From Litsea cubeba (taxonomy: Eukaryota > Streptophyta > Magnoliopsida > Laurales > Lauraceae): 64,000 nucleotides of DNA. The notes beneath the pieces were generated by a model. That model was not told the origin of the DNA. It worked only from the letters and a program-made list of their open reading frames with translations, and did not search any database. The DNA is taken from assembly GCA_012931725.1 (NCBI GenBank), contig CM022951.1, forward strand, positions 9,008,277-9,072,276. Direction: 5' to 3'. Position 1 is the stretch's first letter, and every line of letters starts with the position of its first letter. The position numbers were made by a program, and so were the translations under genes. Of this stretch, positions 24,870-34,876 are shown piece after piece.

Positions 24870-25300
24870 GAGGAGGAGATGAAGAAAGGGAGGGGGAGGG
24901 AGAGAGACTAGGAGTGCAAGAAGGGGAGAGCTCAGGAGGGAGAGAAAAAGAGGGAGAGGGAGAGAGGGTCGGAGGTAGACACGAAGAGGGAGATAGAGAG
25001 TGGGAGACCATGAGGGAGAGGAAGAGTGAGAGAGAGAGAGAGATGGGGAGAGGGAGAGTGGGTGAAAATGGGAAGGAGAGGGAGTAGAGAGAGAGAGAGA
25101 GAGATGGAGGGAAAGGGAGAGAGACGGGGAGGAGAGGGAGACTTAATGTGGGTGGGGAGAGGGAGAGAAGAAGAGAGAAGAAGTGTAGAGAGAACTTGAG
25201 AGAATAGATGTTAGGGTATTTTGGGCAAAATGGGTGCGTATAGAGTAAGTGTAGTGAGTGTAGAGAGAAACAGTATGGAGAGAGCAAATAGTGTGTGTTT
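24870..25300. repeat. Purine-rich (GA/GGA)n low-complexity tract
   Basis: Long runs of GAGAGG and GGGAGAG units on the plus strand. The 268-codon minus frame across it (Ser/Leu/Pro-rich) is an artefact of the missing purine stops. Copy B has the start of the same tract just before 61925. Confidence 0.9.
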
Positions 25301-25479
25301 TGCCTCTCTCCTACATGATATAAACACTTAAATAAATCTCTTGATTGACCCCTTTGCTTTGCCAAATAGTTCGTCATTCCATTTGTTGGTCTACTAATAT
25401 GCTGAAATGAGGCGCGAGTGATGGACATTAAATGATGAATCTAATTGGAAAGGATTTTCATCTTCCATGACCACAAGAA

Positions 25480-26165
25480 TCTGCACTTTTGGCGACGAAA
25501 ATTTTCGTCGCCAAAAGTCACATTTTCGTCGGCAAAGACTTTTACCGACGCAAATTGTTTCGTCGGCCGGTCGTCGGTAAGATGTAGTCAGCAAAACCTT
25601 TTTTCGACGAAAGTTTTTTTGTCGGCAAAATTTTAATTTTTACCGACGATTTATTTGACTATTACCGACGAAAAAACACGTCGGCAAAAGGTTTTCATTT
25701 TTTTTAATTTTTCTTTTTACTTTTGCCGACGAAAAATAAAACGTCGGCAAAAGTATTTTATTTTTTTAATTTACTTTTGCCGACGAAAAAAAAACGTGGG
25801 CAAAAGTGTTTTATTTTTTTTAAAAATTTTTTACTTTTTCCGACGAAAAAAAAACGTGGGCAAAAGGTATTTTGTTTTTTTAATTTTTCTTTTTACTTTT
25901 GACGACGAAAAAAAACGTGGCCAAAAGTATTTTATTTTTTAATTTACTTTTCCCGACGAAAAAAAAACGTGGGCAAAAGTATTTTATTTTTTTTTAATTT
26001 TTTACTTTTTCCGACGAAAAAAAAACGTGGGCAAAAGGTATTTTGTTTTTTTTAATTTTTCTTTTTACTTTTGACGACGAAAAAAACGTCGGCATAAGTT
26101 TTTTTAATTTTTACTTTTTTACTTTTGCCGACGAAAAAAAACGTGGGCAAAAATCTTTTATTTTT
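25480..26165. repeat. Left subterminal repeat array of the CACTA composite
   Basis: About ten units of 60-90 bp, each with ACTTTTGCCGACGAAAAA, an ACGTSGGCAAAAG block and a T-rich spacer. Variants TTTTGACGACG and TTTTCCCGACG occur. The frame at 25655-25942 (KRRQKYF-like repeats) is only this array translated. Confidence 0.9.
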
Positions 26166-26569
26166 TTTAATATTATATTTATTTTTTCAATATAATTTCC
26201 CTGTAAACCTGTTTATATACTTATATTCAATATAAAAAATACATACCACCTATACATCTACTGAAGCATGAAAAATAAGAGCAAATATTCTGCAATGACA
26301 ACACACAATTGGCCATCAAAACATACGATAATAATATGACTGAATGTGTTATTGAACACCAAGTATATTTACAGAAGTCACCAAAATCGAAGCACATACA
26401 ATGACATTGCATTTGAGTGAAACAAACTAAAAATTACAACATATATTAAATCAGATCAGAGGCTGGAAATGTGATCAAACTTCTGAAAACATTTTGGAGC
26501 TCTCAAAGTGGAAATCACGAATGATTCTGCCAACTCAACAACATCTTCAACTCGAAGACGGGTTCCTGC

Positions 26570-26689
26570 TATGCATCGTTTATATGGCTGTTGAGGCTTA
26601 AATATGGTTGCATGTGGCAACTTTTACTTCTTCCAGTATTCTTCTGAAGGCGAGCCACACAGCTTGAAAATCTTTTGCAACTGCTCCAC
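26570..26689 (-). pseudogene. Captured exon fragment of a CDK-like (CDKC/IBS1-type) kinase
   Basis: After an AG acceptor (26691-26690) the minus strand reads VEQLQKIFKLCGSPSEEYWKK, a stop, then KLPHATIFKPQQPYKRCIA. This matches the kinase C-lobe region of plant CDKC-like / IBS1-like protein kinases. One TAA lies in frame where the family has Ser, and similarity ends about 40 codons in. The retained splice site shows capture as genomic DNA. Confidence 0.7.
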
Positions 26690-27289
26690 CTAATAAACAA
26701 ACAAAATACAGAGATTAAATTAAAATATAATGGCAAGGAAATTTCAGATTAACTAGCTGAGTCATTGTGAACATTAACTCCTGCCACTAAAGAGACCCTT
26801 CTTATTTGGGCTGGGTAAGTCTGGCAAAGTTGATTCAGTTCCTACACCAAGTCAAGCCTTGGGTAAGCATGCCTAGTCATTGTGACTATTAAACTGGCAT
26901 TTAGTAGTATTTCAGATTTTTAATAATTAGTCAGCTACAATGTAGAACAATATCAGAAAGAAGTCAAATAACTAAAACGAAATAAATAATAAATTCAATA
27001 CCAAGTGTTTACTTCAAGTCAAGCTTTACTGCATAGCCATAAAGGAGCCAGCAACTTGAGCATATATATGCATCATTCTGTTGTTAATGGTTGTAAATTG
27101 ATGAATGAGTATAGCAGTGTTGCTAATGGCAAAAGCACCCATCTAATGATGGCATGTGTTAGTGTGTGTGTGGATGGGTATATGACAAAGCTGTCATGTA
27201 CACATTAATTCATCAAAATAGACGTTATCTTATTACTCTAAAGATACAAAAACAATGTTATGGAAGTGAAAAGGGTAAAGAATAACAAT

Positions 27290-27510
27290 TCATAACAGAA
27301 AAGTGAAACATGTAGTGTGTAAAAGAGATTGCCAACATCTTTTATGTCCCCTTGCACCCATCCTGAAAAGAAGTTAGGAGACCAAAGCTCAATCCACACC
27401 ACAGGATCTAATTTGATTTCCACTGTCCCTCGACGCCCTACTGTTCCTTTCTTTCCATATACCCCGACTAATTTGAAAAGTACTAGTCTCATAAAAAGCC
27501 TCATCATTCC
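27290..27510 (-). pseudogene. Possible LINE-type remnant inside the CACTA composite
   Basis: One minus frame reads RGIWKERNSRASRDSG, similar to the W-K-E-R-N-x-R motif near the end of plant LINE polyproteins. An overlapping 89-codon frame lacks any recognised motif. Very short and tentative. Confidence 0.3.
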
Positions 27511-29312
27511 AAAAGGCCCCAGTGACTAGTCCGTAAATACCTCATCCAAAGAGACTAAAGACATGGCAAAAAGATTACAACAGCCACCATACAGCGTGTC
27601 AATGGAGAAGAAGCTGATCACAGGACTTCTCAAAACATGTTCAGGAATCTAGCTCTCATTCTCTATTTGCCCCCAAATAGAAGACAGTTAGGAACCATAT
27701 TTTACATCAATCCCCTCATAGACCCCACAGATAAGAACCAAATTTGGCTCAGCATCAGCCTCTTAGCCAGGAAACATCAAAAGATAGGGATCATCCCAGC
27801 ACTGCCACAGGCTCTCACGCATGCAGAACTTCAACTGGTGATAGACATCACTGCCGCTTTGGCTTTCAGGCATTGTCCACCCATTTTCCTTGCTTGTGCC
27901 TGATTTGTCAAGTCCATTGAGAGAGGAAAAGAAAAAAAAAACAGACCTGTTGCCAGTCCATTGAGAGAGAAAAAAAATCAGACCCGTTGCCAGTCCATTG
28001 AGGAGAAGTCGAGCCTGTTTTTTTATTCATACTGATATACAGCCATTCATCAAACCTCTGTCAAAATCAGGAATTCCAAATTCATCTAAGGTCTTCCATA
28101 TAACACAAAAAATACATAACTTAGGAAAGAATGTCACATATACTGATATACATGTGTATATAAAGTCCCTTCCTGACTAGTATGAAAACTCGTCTTGGCA
28201 GGGCCTATTTCCATGGAAGACACTTCCTTGTCTTGTTTGTTAACCTCTTGCAAATGTATGAGCTGAGAGTAGGTTGGGTTTGAAGACTCAACAACATTAG
28301 GAACCCCATTAAAAGTAACTGTGTCACACAATGCAAAACAAGTTTCAGCTAGCCTCCTTTCCAAAGTCTCTCCATGCAATTAATTTAGTTGTTTAGTAGT
28401 ATAAAACAAGAGAGTGATGTGCATGGCCTCCCTTGATGACATTAGTATAGTTCAAAACAACACTAACCCCCCCCCCCCCCTCCGCGTCATAAATTTGGAA
28501 TACCAATGTATGAAAGGATTTTATTTATTATGAATGTGCTCAACACATGGAAAAGAAAAAAGGGGTGCCCATAGAAGCAGAAGTGGAGAAATTGGCATGG
28601 ATAAAAACTAACATTGCTAAGTTGAGAATTTTGGACATAGAGGATGACTCTTTTGTGATTCAATAATGATACCAACATGCCACAACATCAGATTCAAAAG
28701 AGTGGAAAAAAGGATGCAGGGAAAGATCATATGTTTGGTTCAAGGCAACCAGCATCTCTTATGTTCAAAAGAGCAATCTTTATTAATTTTAGTTTTAATT
28801 CCTCTCTCTGAAACTCATTCCTCTTTTTTATCCTTTCACCATTAGCATTTACCATAAAGAACTTGGCAAACATCCAGCTGATATAAAACGACCAGGGAGA
28901 ACAATTGCCAAGTTAAGAGTAGATAGTAAGGGGTATATAACATCAGCACTACATGAAAAGGAAATCTTAGTAAATACGCAATTCCAAGAACTACTAACCA
29001 CGTTGAAAGAAACCACCCCATCAATCCACAGCCAAATCATCTCTCCACCAAGTACTCCAAAGAAAAAATATATATAAAAACATACAGGGCATTTCAACAA
29101 ACATGTCAGCATCATGAATTAGACAAAACGTGAGATACCCAAGTGAAAAACCACAACACTACATTCAAACTATACACATAGCCAAACCATCTCTCCACCA
29201 AGTACTCCAAAAAAAAAAAAAAAACACATATATAAAAACACATACTGGGGCATTTAATCATAGGTATGGCACATTTGATCACTGCAATCTATCTAAGAAT
29301 TAAAGTCGTCAC

Positions 29313-29655
29313 CTGCGAGCTTTCCATTGATGAAAGCATGGAGAACATGACCAAGAGTTTCCACATGAAGAATGGTCTGATTCCCATTAAGAAATGGCTC
29401 ACCTCCTTGAATTTCAATACTGTCAAGATCCACTAAAATCATCAAATCAGACACGAAGGACATTGTTTAGTGTGGCTTGCTGCATTGATACATATTTTAA
29501 GATAATAACAACCTTTTTTTACCTAATTGAATACCATAAGTAATCAGTAGTATCTGCAGTTGTATTTATTTGCTCTAGTAACCCAGATTTTTTGAATGCA
29601 TTGGTCTTAGAGATACCCACAGGTTCACTAACCCAACTCCAATTTTTCAGGCTTG
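29313..29655 (-). pseudogene. Captured fragment of a plant beta-galactosidase gene (two exons)
   Basis: Going down the minus strand, the first exon (about 29655-29523) encodes NWSWVSEPVGIS and LLEQINTTADTTDYLWYSI with a GT donor. The second (29432-29313) encodes IEIQGGEPFLNGNQTILHVE and LGHVLHAFINGKLAG, with AG acceptor and GT donor. These are adjacent conserved blocks of glycosyl-hydrolase family 35 beta-galactosidases, downstream of the catalytic barrel. The rest of the gene is absent, so the fragment is non-functional, but its splice sites are intact and could be spliced into a chimeric transcript. Confidence 0.75.
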
Positions 29656-30689
29656 CTCTAGAAGAATCAACAATTTCTTTGGATGTTTGGTCTCTAGTCT
29701 TGGGCACCAGACGTCTTGTTTCCATTAGAGTGGCCTGGGAGTTTATCTGTCACAAACAACACAAGCATTTTGTATTTGCTTTACAACTAAAGGTCCCAAA
29801 AATGTAACTCACTTGCCATCTCGCATAGCCACATGGATGCTATGCAACATCAGAAAGCTTTCTAACAAACTAATGTTTCATTACCGATAAGAGCCCGATT
29901 AGAAGCATAGAAAACAAGTGGAGAAGTCTGAACAATTCTCTTTACCTTTCCTCTGCATCATTTTCCACCATTATCACCATTTTCTAAAAATAACACACAA
30001 TACCATTTTGTAGAAATAGGGCCACATTTACAGAAAACAGTATTTTTTCAACTAACAAGGCCCCATTTATAAAAGAAGGAAAGGTGAGAATATTCAGACC
30101 AGAGATGGAGTCAGAAGGAAGACAAACCAGTTGTCAACAATCAGATGGATGAACAAGGAAAAGCAATTTGAAAACCCCAAACAAATATCCCCTCTTCCTT
30201 CTTTTTCCCCTCTCCCATTGACTAACCTAGTAATTAAAAAGATTCTCACCTTCTTCCAATACAATATTTCACTCACATAAAATCAACCAAACAAACAGCA
30301 ATGCATAATGCTACCCAATTCACTCAGCTTTCTATCACAACTCCAGTTTTATTTTGCTCAAAAGTTCAAACGCTCCTCCTTGTCTGATCGGCCGTTAGGA
30401 ATCCCCCACTATCAAAAAGAAAAAAAGAAAAAAGAAACCCCTACCATTTCCCTCTCTCTCCCCACTTCCCACGCTATTTCTATTTTCTTTCCTCGAGCGA
30501 GCAAATAAATGAATGTTTCCACGAGCAAAACCTCTCTCTCTAGATCTCTACATTTCCATCGCCACTAGATCTGTGAATACAAACAACAACAATGCAGAAA
30601 TCTAATCTCAAAGAAATAGAAATGTACGGTCCGATCTGAGACTTAGGAGAGAAGGTTTTTGGAGTTTCCACCGCCGCCGCCTGGAGAGA

Positions 30690-30850
30690 GAGAACCGAGG
30701 GAGAGGAAGATGAGGTCGGGGAGGGTGAGGATGATGCCGGAGCTGCTGCGAGGGGACTGGGAGCGGACGGAGGCGGCGACGAGGTCGATCTCGTTGAGGT
30801 CGGGGAAGCGAGAGGTGAGGCGGGGGGGAGTGCCCAGTCGAGGAGCTTGA
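30690..30850 (-). pseudogene. Captured F-box/LRR-like gene fragment
   Basis: A GC-rich minus-strand stretch reads KLLDWAL, then (after a shift at a C-run) RLTSRFPDLNEIDLVAASV and SSSGIILTLPDL. The pattern L-L-D-W...R-F-P-x-L-x-x-x-D-L resembles the N-terminal LRR part of plant F-box/LRR (RNI-like) proteins. Its base composition contrasts sharply with the surroundings. The family call is from pattern memory and modest. Confidence 0.4.
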
Positions 30851-30954
30851 GGGAGCGGTGGAGGGAAAGAAAGAAATGAGTGAGGGATAAGAGGGAAAAG
30901 GGGAAAAGAGGGAGAGGGAAAAGGGGGACTGGAGGCGGGAGTGGGAAATTTGGT

Positions 30955-31330
30955 TTGCCGACGTTTATATAAACGTCGGTAACATTATTTTAATTTTCTT
31001 AATATTTGCCGACATTTTCCTTCGTCAGCAAAGGTAAATTAAAAAAATAAGAAAATAAAAAAGACTTGTGCCTACGTTTTTTTTTTTGTCGGAAAAGGTA
31101 AATAAAAAAATTTAAAAAATGACTTTTGCCGACGTTACTTTTCGTCGGCAAAGTTAAATTAAAAAATAAAAAAGATCATTGCCGACGTTTTGTTTTCGAC
31201 GATTATTTTCGTCGCAAAAAATAGATTTTTCATCATTAATAATTATTTTAATGTTTTTTAATTGAAAACACGTAAAAAAGACTACTAACCTTTACTGATG
31301 TTTTATATTAAACATCGGTAATAAATTTTC
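30955..31330. repeat. Internal GCCGACG-type repeat array
   Basis: Units such as TTTGCCGACGTTTATATAAACGTCGG with TCGTCGGCAAAG blocks, similar to the subterminal arrays at either end. Its internal position suggests a nested or partial second CACTA element. Confidence 0.75.
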
Positions 31331-32048
31331 CGACTCTAATTTTCGTCTCCTTCTTCATTCTTTTCTTTCCATTCTCTTTCTCCTATTCTTTTACTCTCCC
31401 TCACAACCACCCACTGCACTGCCATCACCACCCAGCTTGCATAGCCACTGCACTCACCTTGCACCACCTTCGGAGATAGAATTATAATGGTAGAATTTAA
31501 GTTCATCATACGACTTCAACTTCGGAGATAGAAATATAATGGTAGAATTTAAGTTCATCATACGACTTCACGTGTGGACCAAAAGTCTGTCCTATGACCA
31601 AATTCAGATTGAATTGTTTGAGAGTCGGCTTCTTTCCTTTCATATATTTCATTTAGAATTTAAAAATAGATGACATGGAAGGTACACCTAAAAACTGATG
31701 AGATGATGCATCTTCTGGAGTTACCTGCTTATATTTCTTGTAGATTCGCTTGGTTACTATATTATTGGATTCATCATTAATCGACATGGCATTGCACGTC
31801 TCAGCCCAGTACTCATCATAATGATGCTCCCATTTCTTCAAACAAACGGCTGAAACTATTGGGCCAAAATTCATATTCCAACAACTGCTAGAACCGGTTT
31901 CTTTTTCTTTTTCTTTCTAAGAGAAGAAGGCCGTAAACCTAGATCTATATCTCAATCACATTCACACCACATCCTTCAAGGCCTCACTCTATCATCCACA
32001 TCAGCAATAATTTTACCGAAGTAAAATAACAATCAAATAGGATTTTCT
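31331..32048. other. CACTA-composite interior without recognised gene
   Basis: Includes a near-perfect 52-bp tandem duplication starting at 31468 and 31520 (CTTCGGAGATAGAA...). A 73-codon minus frame at 31653-31874 (CNAMSINDESNNIVTKRIYK) is open but unrecognised. Confidence 0.45.
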
Positions 32049-32400
32049 AACACTTATGATCGAAAAACGGCACACCGGGGGTCCGGAACAGGAAACGGCC
32101 ACCGAAAAATTTGGAAAGCTGTGCGAGCACTTCGCTCGAGAACAAAGTAAATTGACGGAACTGATGGTTCGCAAATAGGACTCCCGGTTAGAGAATTAGA
32201 AGCAAAACATAGGATTTCCCAACACTTAGGTTCGAAAACGGCCCGCAGGGCGTACGTAACGGGAAAAGGCTCCGAAAAAATTGGAAACCGACACGAGCAC
32301 CTCGCTCGAGGCGAAATTAACTTGCAGGAACTGACGGCTCGTAAATCGGACTCCCGGATAATGAATTAACCCTTAAAAAGTTGGATGTTTAACACTTAGG
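32049..32400. repeat. Tandem duplication, about 171-bp unit
   Basis: Units start AACACTTAKGDTCGAAAA at 32049 and 32221, and a partial third starts at 32391. Each has a GAGCACYTCGCTCGAG dyad and ends GGACTCCCGGWTA. No coding potential was recognised. Confidence 0.75.
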
Positions 32401-33109
32401 TTCAGTTTGGCGTCTCTACTTTTCTCTTCTTATTGGCTTAAAACTGATGGAATCCGATTTTAGCATGCTTGGATGAAGCTTCTACTGTGTCCATTTCAAA
32501 TGGCACTAAGACAAACATTTGTGATCCAAACCGTTGATCATATTAGGGGGGCTAAAAACGGCTATGATACCAAAAGTCAACCATTGGATCATTATAGATT
32601 GTGATGGATTGATGAAAATGTACAGACCATTAGATCATCATTTATGGAAATTTTTACGCCCTATTTTCGCAATCCAAATTTTTAGTCCTCTTCAAAAGGT
32701 CATTTATAGTTATAGGTCCCAACCCCAAATGTTGATTCAATATGGATCATGAAATATTTTTGAAATAAATATCAATCGTTGGATTAATGCATGGTTACTA
32801 CAGTGCATTCACGAGTTAAGGCATGCAGTCCGTTTTTTCTACATTTCCAATCTGGATGACTAATGCAAGATATGGACCATAAACCCCCTTTATATGGCAA
32901 GTAACGTTACTAGATCAAATTCCAACGATTCATGTATTATGAGATATTGAAAAAAAGGACCAAAAGGTTAATGATTCAATTTTAATTTTTGTGGGCCACT
33001 TTTTCCCGATCTAAACATGAATTCCTCTTTAGGAGGTTAACAATGATTATCTGGTCAAATCTTATCACTTGATTCATCATGGATATATATTTTATTTTCC
33101 TCGGTAAAA

Positions 33110-33895
33110 TGAATATGAAAATAAATAAAAATTAATAAACAGATTTACCGACATTTAATTTCGTCGGTAAAAGTAAAAAATAAAAATTTTAAAAGATATT
33201 TACCGACGTGTTTATTTTTGTTGGTAACATGATCGTAAAAATAAATAAAAATTAATAAACATATTTACCGACGTTTAATTTCGTCGGTAAAGATAAAAAA
33301 TAAAAATTTAAAAAGATATTTATCGATGTTTTTATTTTCGTCGGTACAATTAATATAAAAATAAATAAACATATTTACCGACGTTTGTATTTTTGCTTGT
33401 AAAATTAATATAAAAATAAATAAATATTCATAAACATATTTACCGACGTTTTATTTCGTCGGTAAAATTTAAAAAATAATTTTTTTAAAAAAATTTAAGA
33501 ATGGCCTTTGCCGACGTTTTAATCAAAAAACGTCGGTAAAGGTTCAACTTTTGGCCACGTTTTTTAGAAACGTCGGTAAAAGTCTATACTTTTGCTGACG
33601 TTGTTAAAAACGTCGGTAAAGGATGCACTTTTGGCCACGCTTTTTACAAAACGTCGGTAAAAGTCATTACTTTTGCCGACGTTTCTAAAAACGTCGGTAA
33701 AGGGTATATCTTTTGGCCACGCTTTTTACGATTCGTCGGTAAAGGGTATACCTTTGCCGACGTTTTCTAAAAACGTCGGTAAAGGTATACCCTTTACCGA
33801 CGTTTTTCAAAACGTCGGCAAAGGTATACCCTTTACCGACGAATTTTTAAAAACGTGGCTAAAAAACGTGGCTAAAAGTGCAACTTGTTGTAGTG
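33110..33895. repeat. Right subterminal repeat array and terminus of the CACTA composite
   Basis: Many units of TTTACCGACG(T)TTTA...TCGTCGGTAAA, moving rightward into ACGTCGGTAAAGGTATACC and ACGTGGCTAAAAG, ending TTGTTGTAGTG at 33895. Units are in alternating orientation and form repeated hairpins. Confidence 0.9.
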
Positions 33896-34098
33896 ATGCA
33901 TGGACCTTTGCAAGACTCCATGCACCATATGACATTTGTTGAGTCACTATCCACAAAGACTTCTCTCAAATGAATTAAGTGCAAAGAGCTTCCATGATAA
34001 CAAAAAAAACTACCTCCTAACCGTTTAAAGAACAAATGCAATACTTCTCCAATTTGACATCTTAACACACTACAAATACCAACTAACTTAGCTTACAC

Positions 34099-34876
34099 TG
34101 TTAAGGGAGAAGGGAGGAGAGAAATTGAGAACATAATGCAATGTATTTCGTAGTGTATTCTCGATTTCTCTCTCCTTTGTCCCTTAACAAGATTTACAGA
34201 AACCGATCAACCCGGAGAATCCACACCAAATCCGTGTCAGGTCAACATTGCCAATCATTTGCCCACTTCGAGATCAAGATGGTTCTACACTTGATCTCCA
34301 TCACAACACGGGCCGAGCCCATCTATCCACACATGACAACAATAAAAATTGGAGAACCGGTTCTCTTCTCCATGACCGATCATGAGGTTGTGTGCGGCTC
34401 ACCGATCACTCAATGATCCATCATTGAAGCCCACTCCCTCTTGAAACCCTAGTAATAGAAACAAAACTCTATAGATTGCTTTCTATGCGTTGTGCCTAAA
34501 CCCAAAGATGAAGTTCGATGATCTGACTTGCCCTCAGTTCGAATCAATCCTTTTGTCTCTTTCTTATCTCCGTAACCCTTGCACAAGATGACACTCGATC
34601 TTAGATTCAGATCTTCAAGATCTGATTCGATTGTCCCTCGATGACTTCATGGTCAACCAAACGTGAGAAACCAATCATGATCGCCACCCCGACACTTCTA
34701 ATCTTCACAGAAGAGGTGACCCGCTCTAATACCACTTGTTGAGGAAAAGGGGAGAGAGAAATTGAGAACACACTGCAAACCAATTATACTAAATTAAGTT
34801 GAAGGATTTCTCATCTTAATCTGGATTGTCAGTTACAAATTTGAATGGAAGTTACATTAGTTTTCTTTTCAAAACT
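34099..34876 (-). mobile_element. TRIM-like short-LTR remnant with fold-back LTR
   Basis: A 91-bp unit (34099-34189) begins TGTTAAGGGA and ends TCCCTTAACA and is nearly self-complementary. A second copy starts TGTTGAGG at 34737 and is truncated. Just before it, GCTCTAATACCA (34724-34735) is the complement of a Met-tRNA primer-binding site, giving a minus-strand element. The 547-bp interior has no pol. The right side is interrupted by the LTR element at 34877. Confidence 0.55.

Larger units (their letters stand above)
5689..24915. repeat. Segmental duplication, copy A
   Basis: The segment is collinear with 38337-61925. Homology begins at GGGACCCATTTGATA (about 5710 and 38365) and runs through the 3' flank, all seven receptor-kinase exons, both large introns and the 5' flank. 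It ends in the purine-rich tract near 24915, where copy B is cut by a CACTA terminus at 61926. The differences are mostly clean insertions in one copy with an intact target in the other. Copy A also has a small insertion at about 5870-6088 containing an imperfect internal repeat (CCTCGCTCCT...ATAATTGTGGT). Confidence 0.9.
25470..33895. mobile_element. CACTA-like (En/Spm) composite carrying gene fragments
   Basis: The right end reads TTGTTGTAGTG (33885-33895), the complement of CACTACAACAA, a CACTA terminus. The left end (ACCACAAGAATCTGCACTTT) aligns with it but has lost CACTA. ATG flanks both ends, a possible 3-bp target duplication. Both sides have arrays of GCCGACGAAAA / CGTCGGYAAAAG, as in CACTA subterminal regions. 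A third array at 30955-31330 suggests nested elements. No transposase is readable. The interior holds minus-strand fragments of host genes. The right terminus is sound; the left end and unity of the element are uncertain. Confidence 0.6.

Noticed and set aside
24622..25428. 268-codon minus-strand open frame rich in Ser, Leu and Pro
   Set aside because: It is the complement of a purine-rich simple tract that lacks stop codons; periodic repeats and no domain.
25655..25942. Lys/Arg/Phe-rich 95-codon frame with repeated units
   Set aside because: The CACTA subterminal array translated; length comes from repeat phase.
25480..33895. CRISPR-like regular repeats (GCCGACG arrays)
   Set aside because: Units are degenerate, variable in spacing and in both orientations, in a plant genome; they fit CACTA subterminal repeats.
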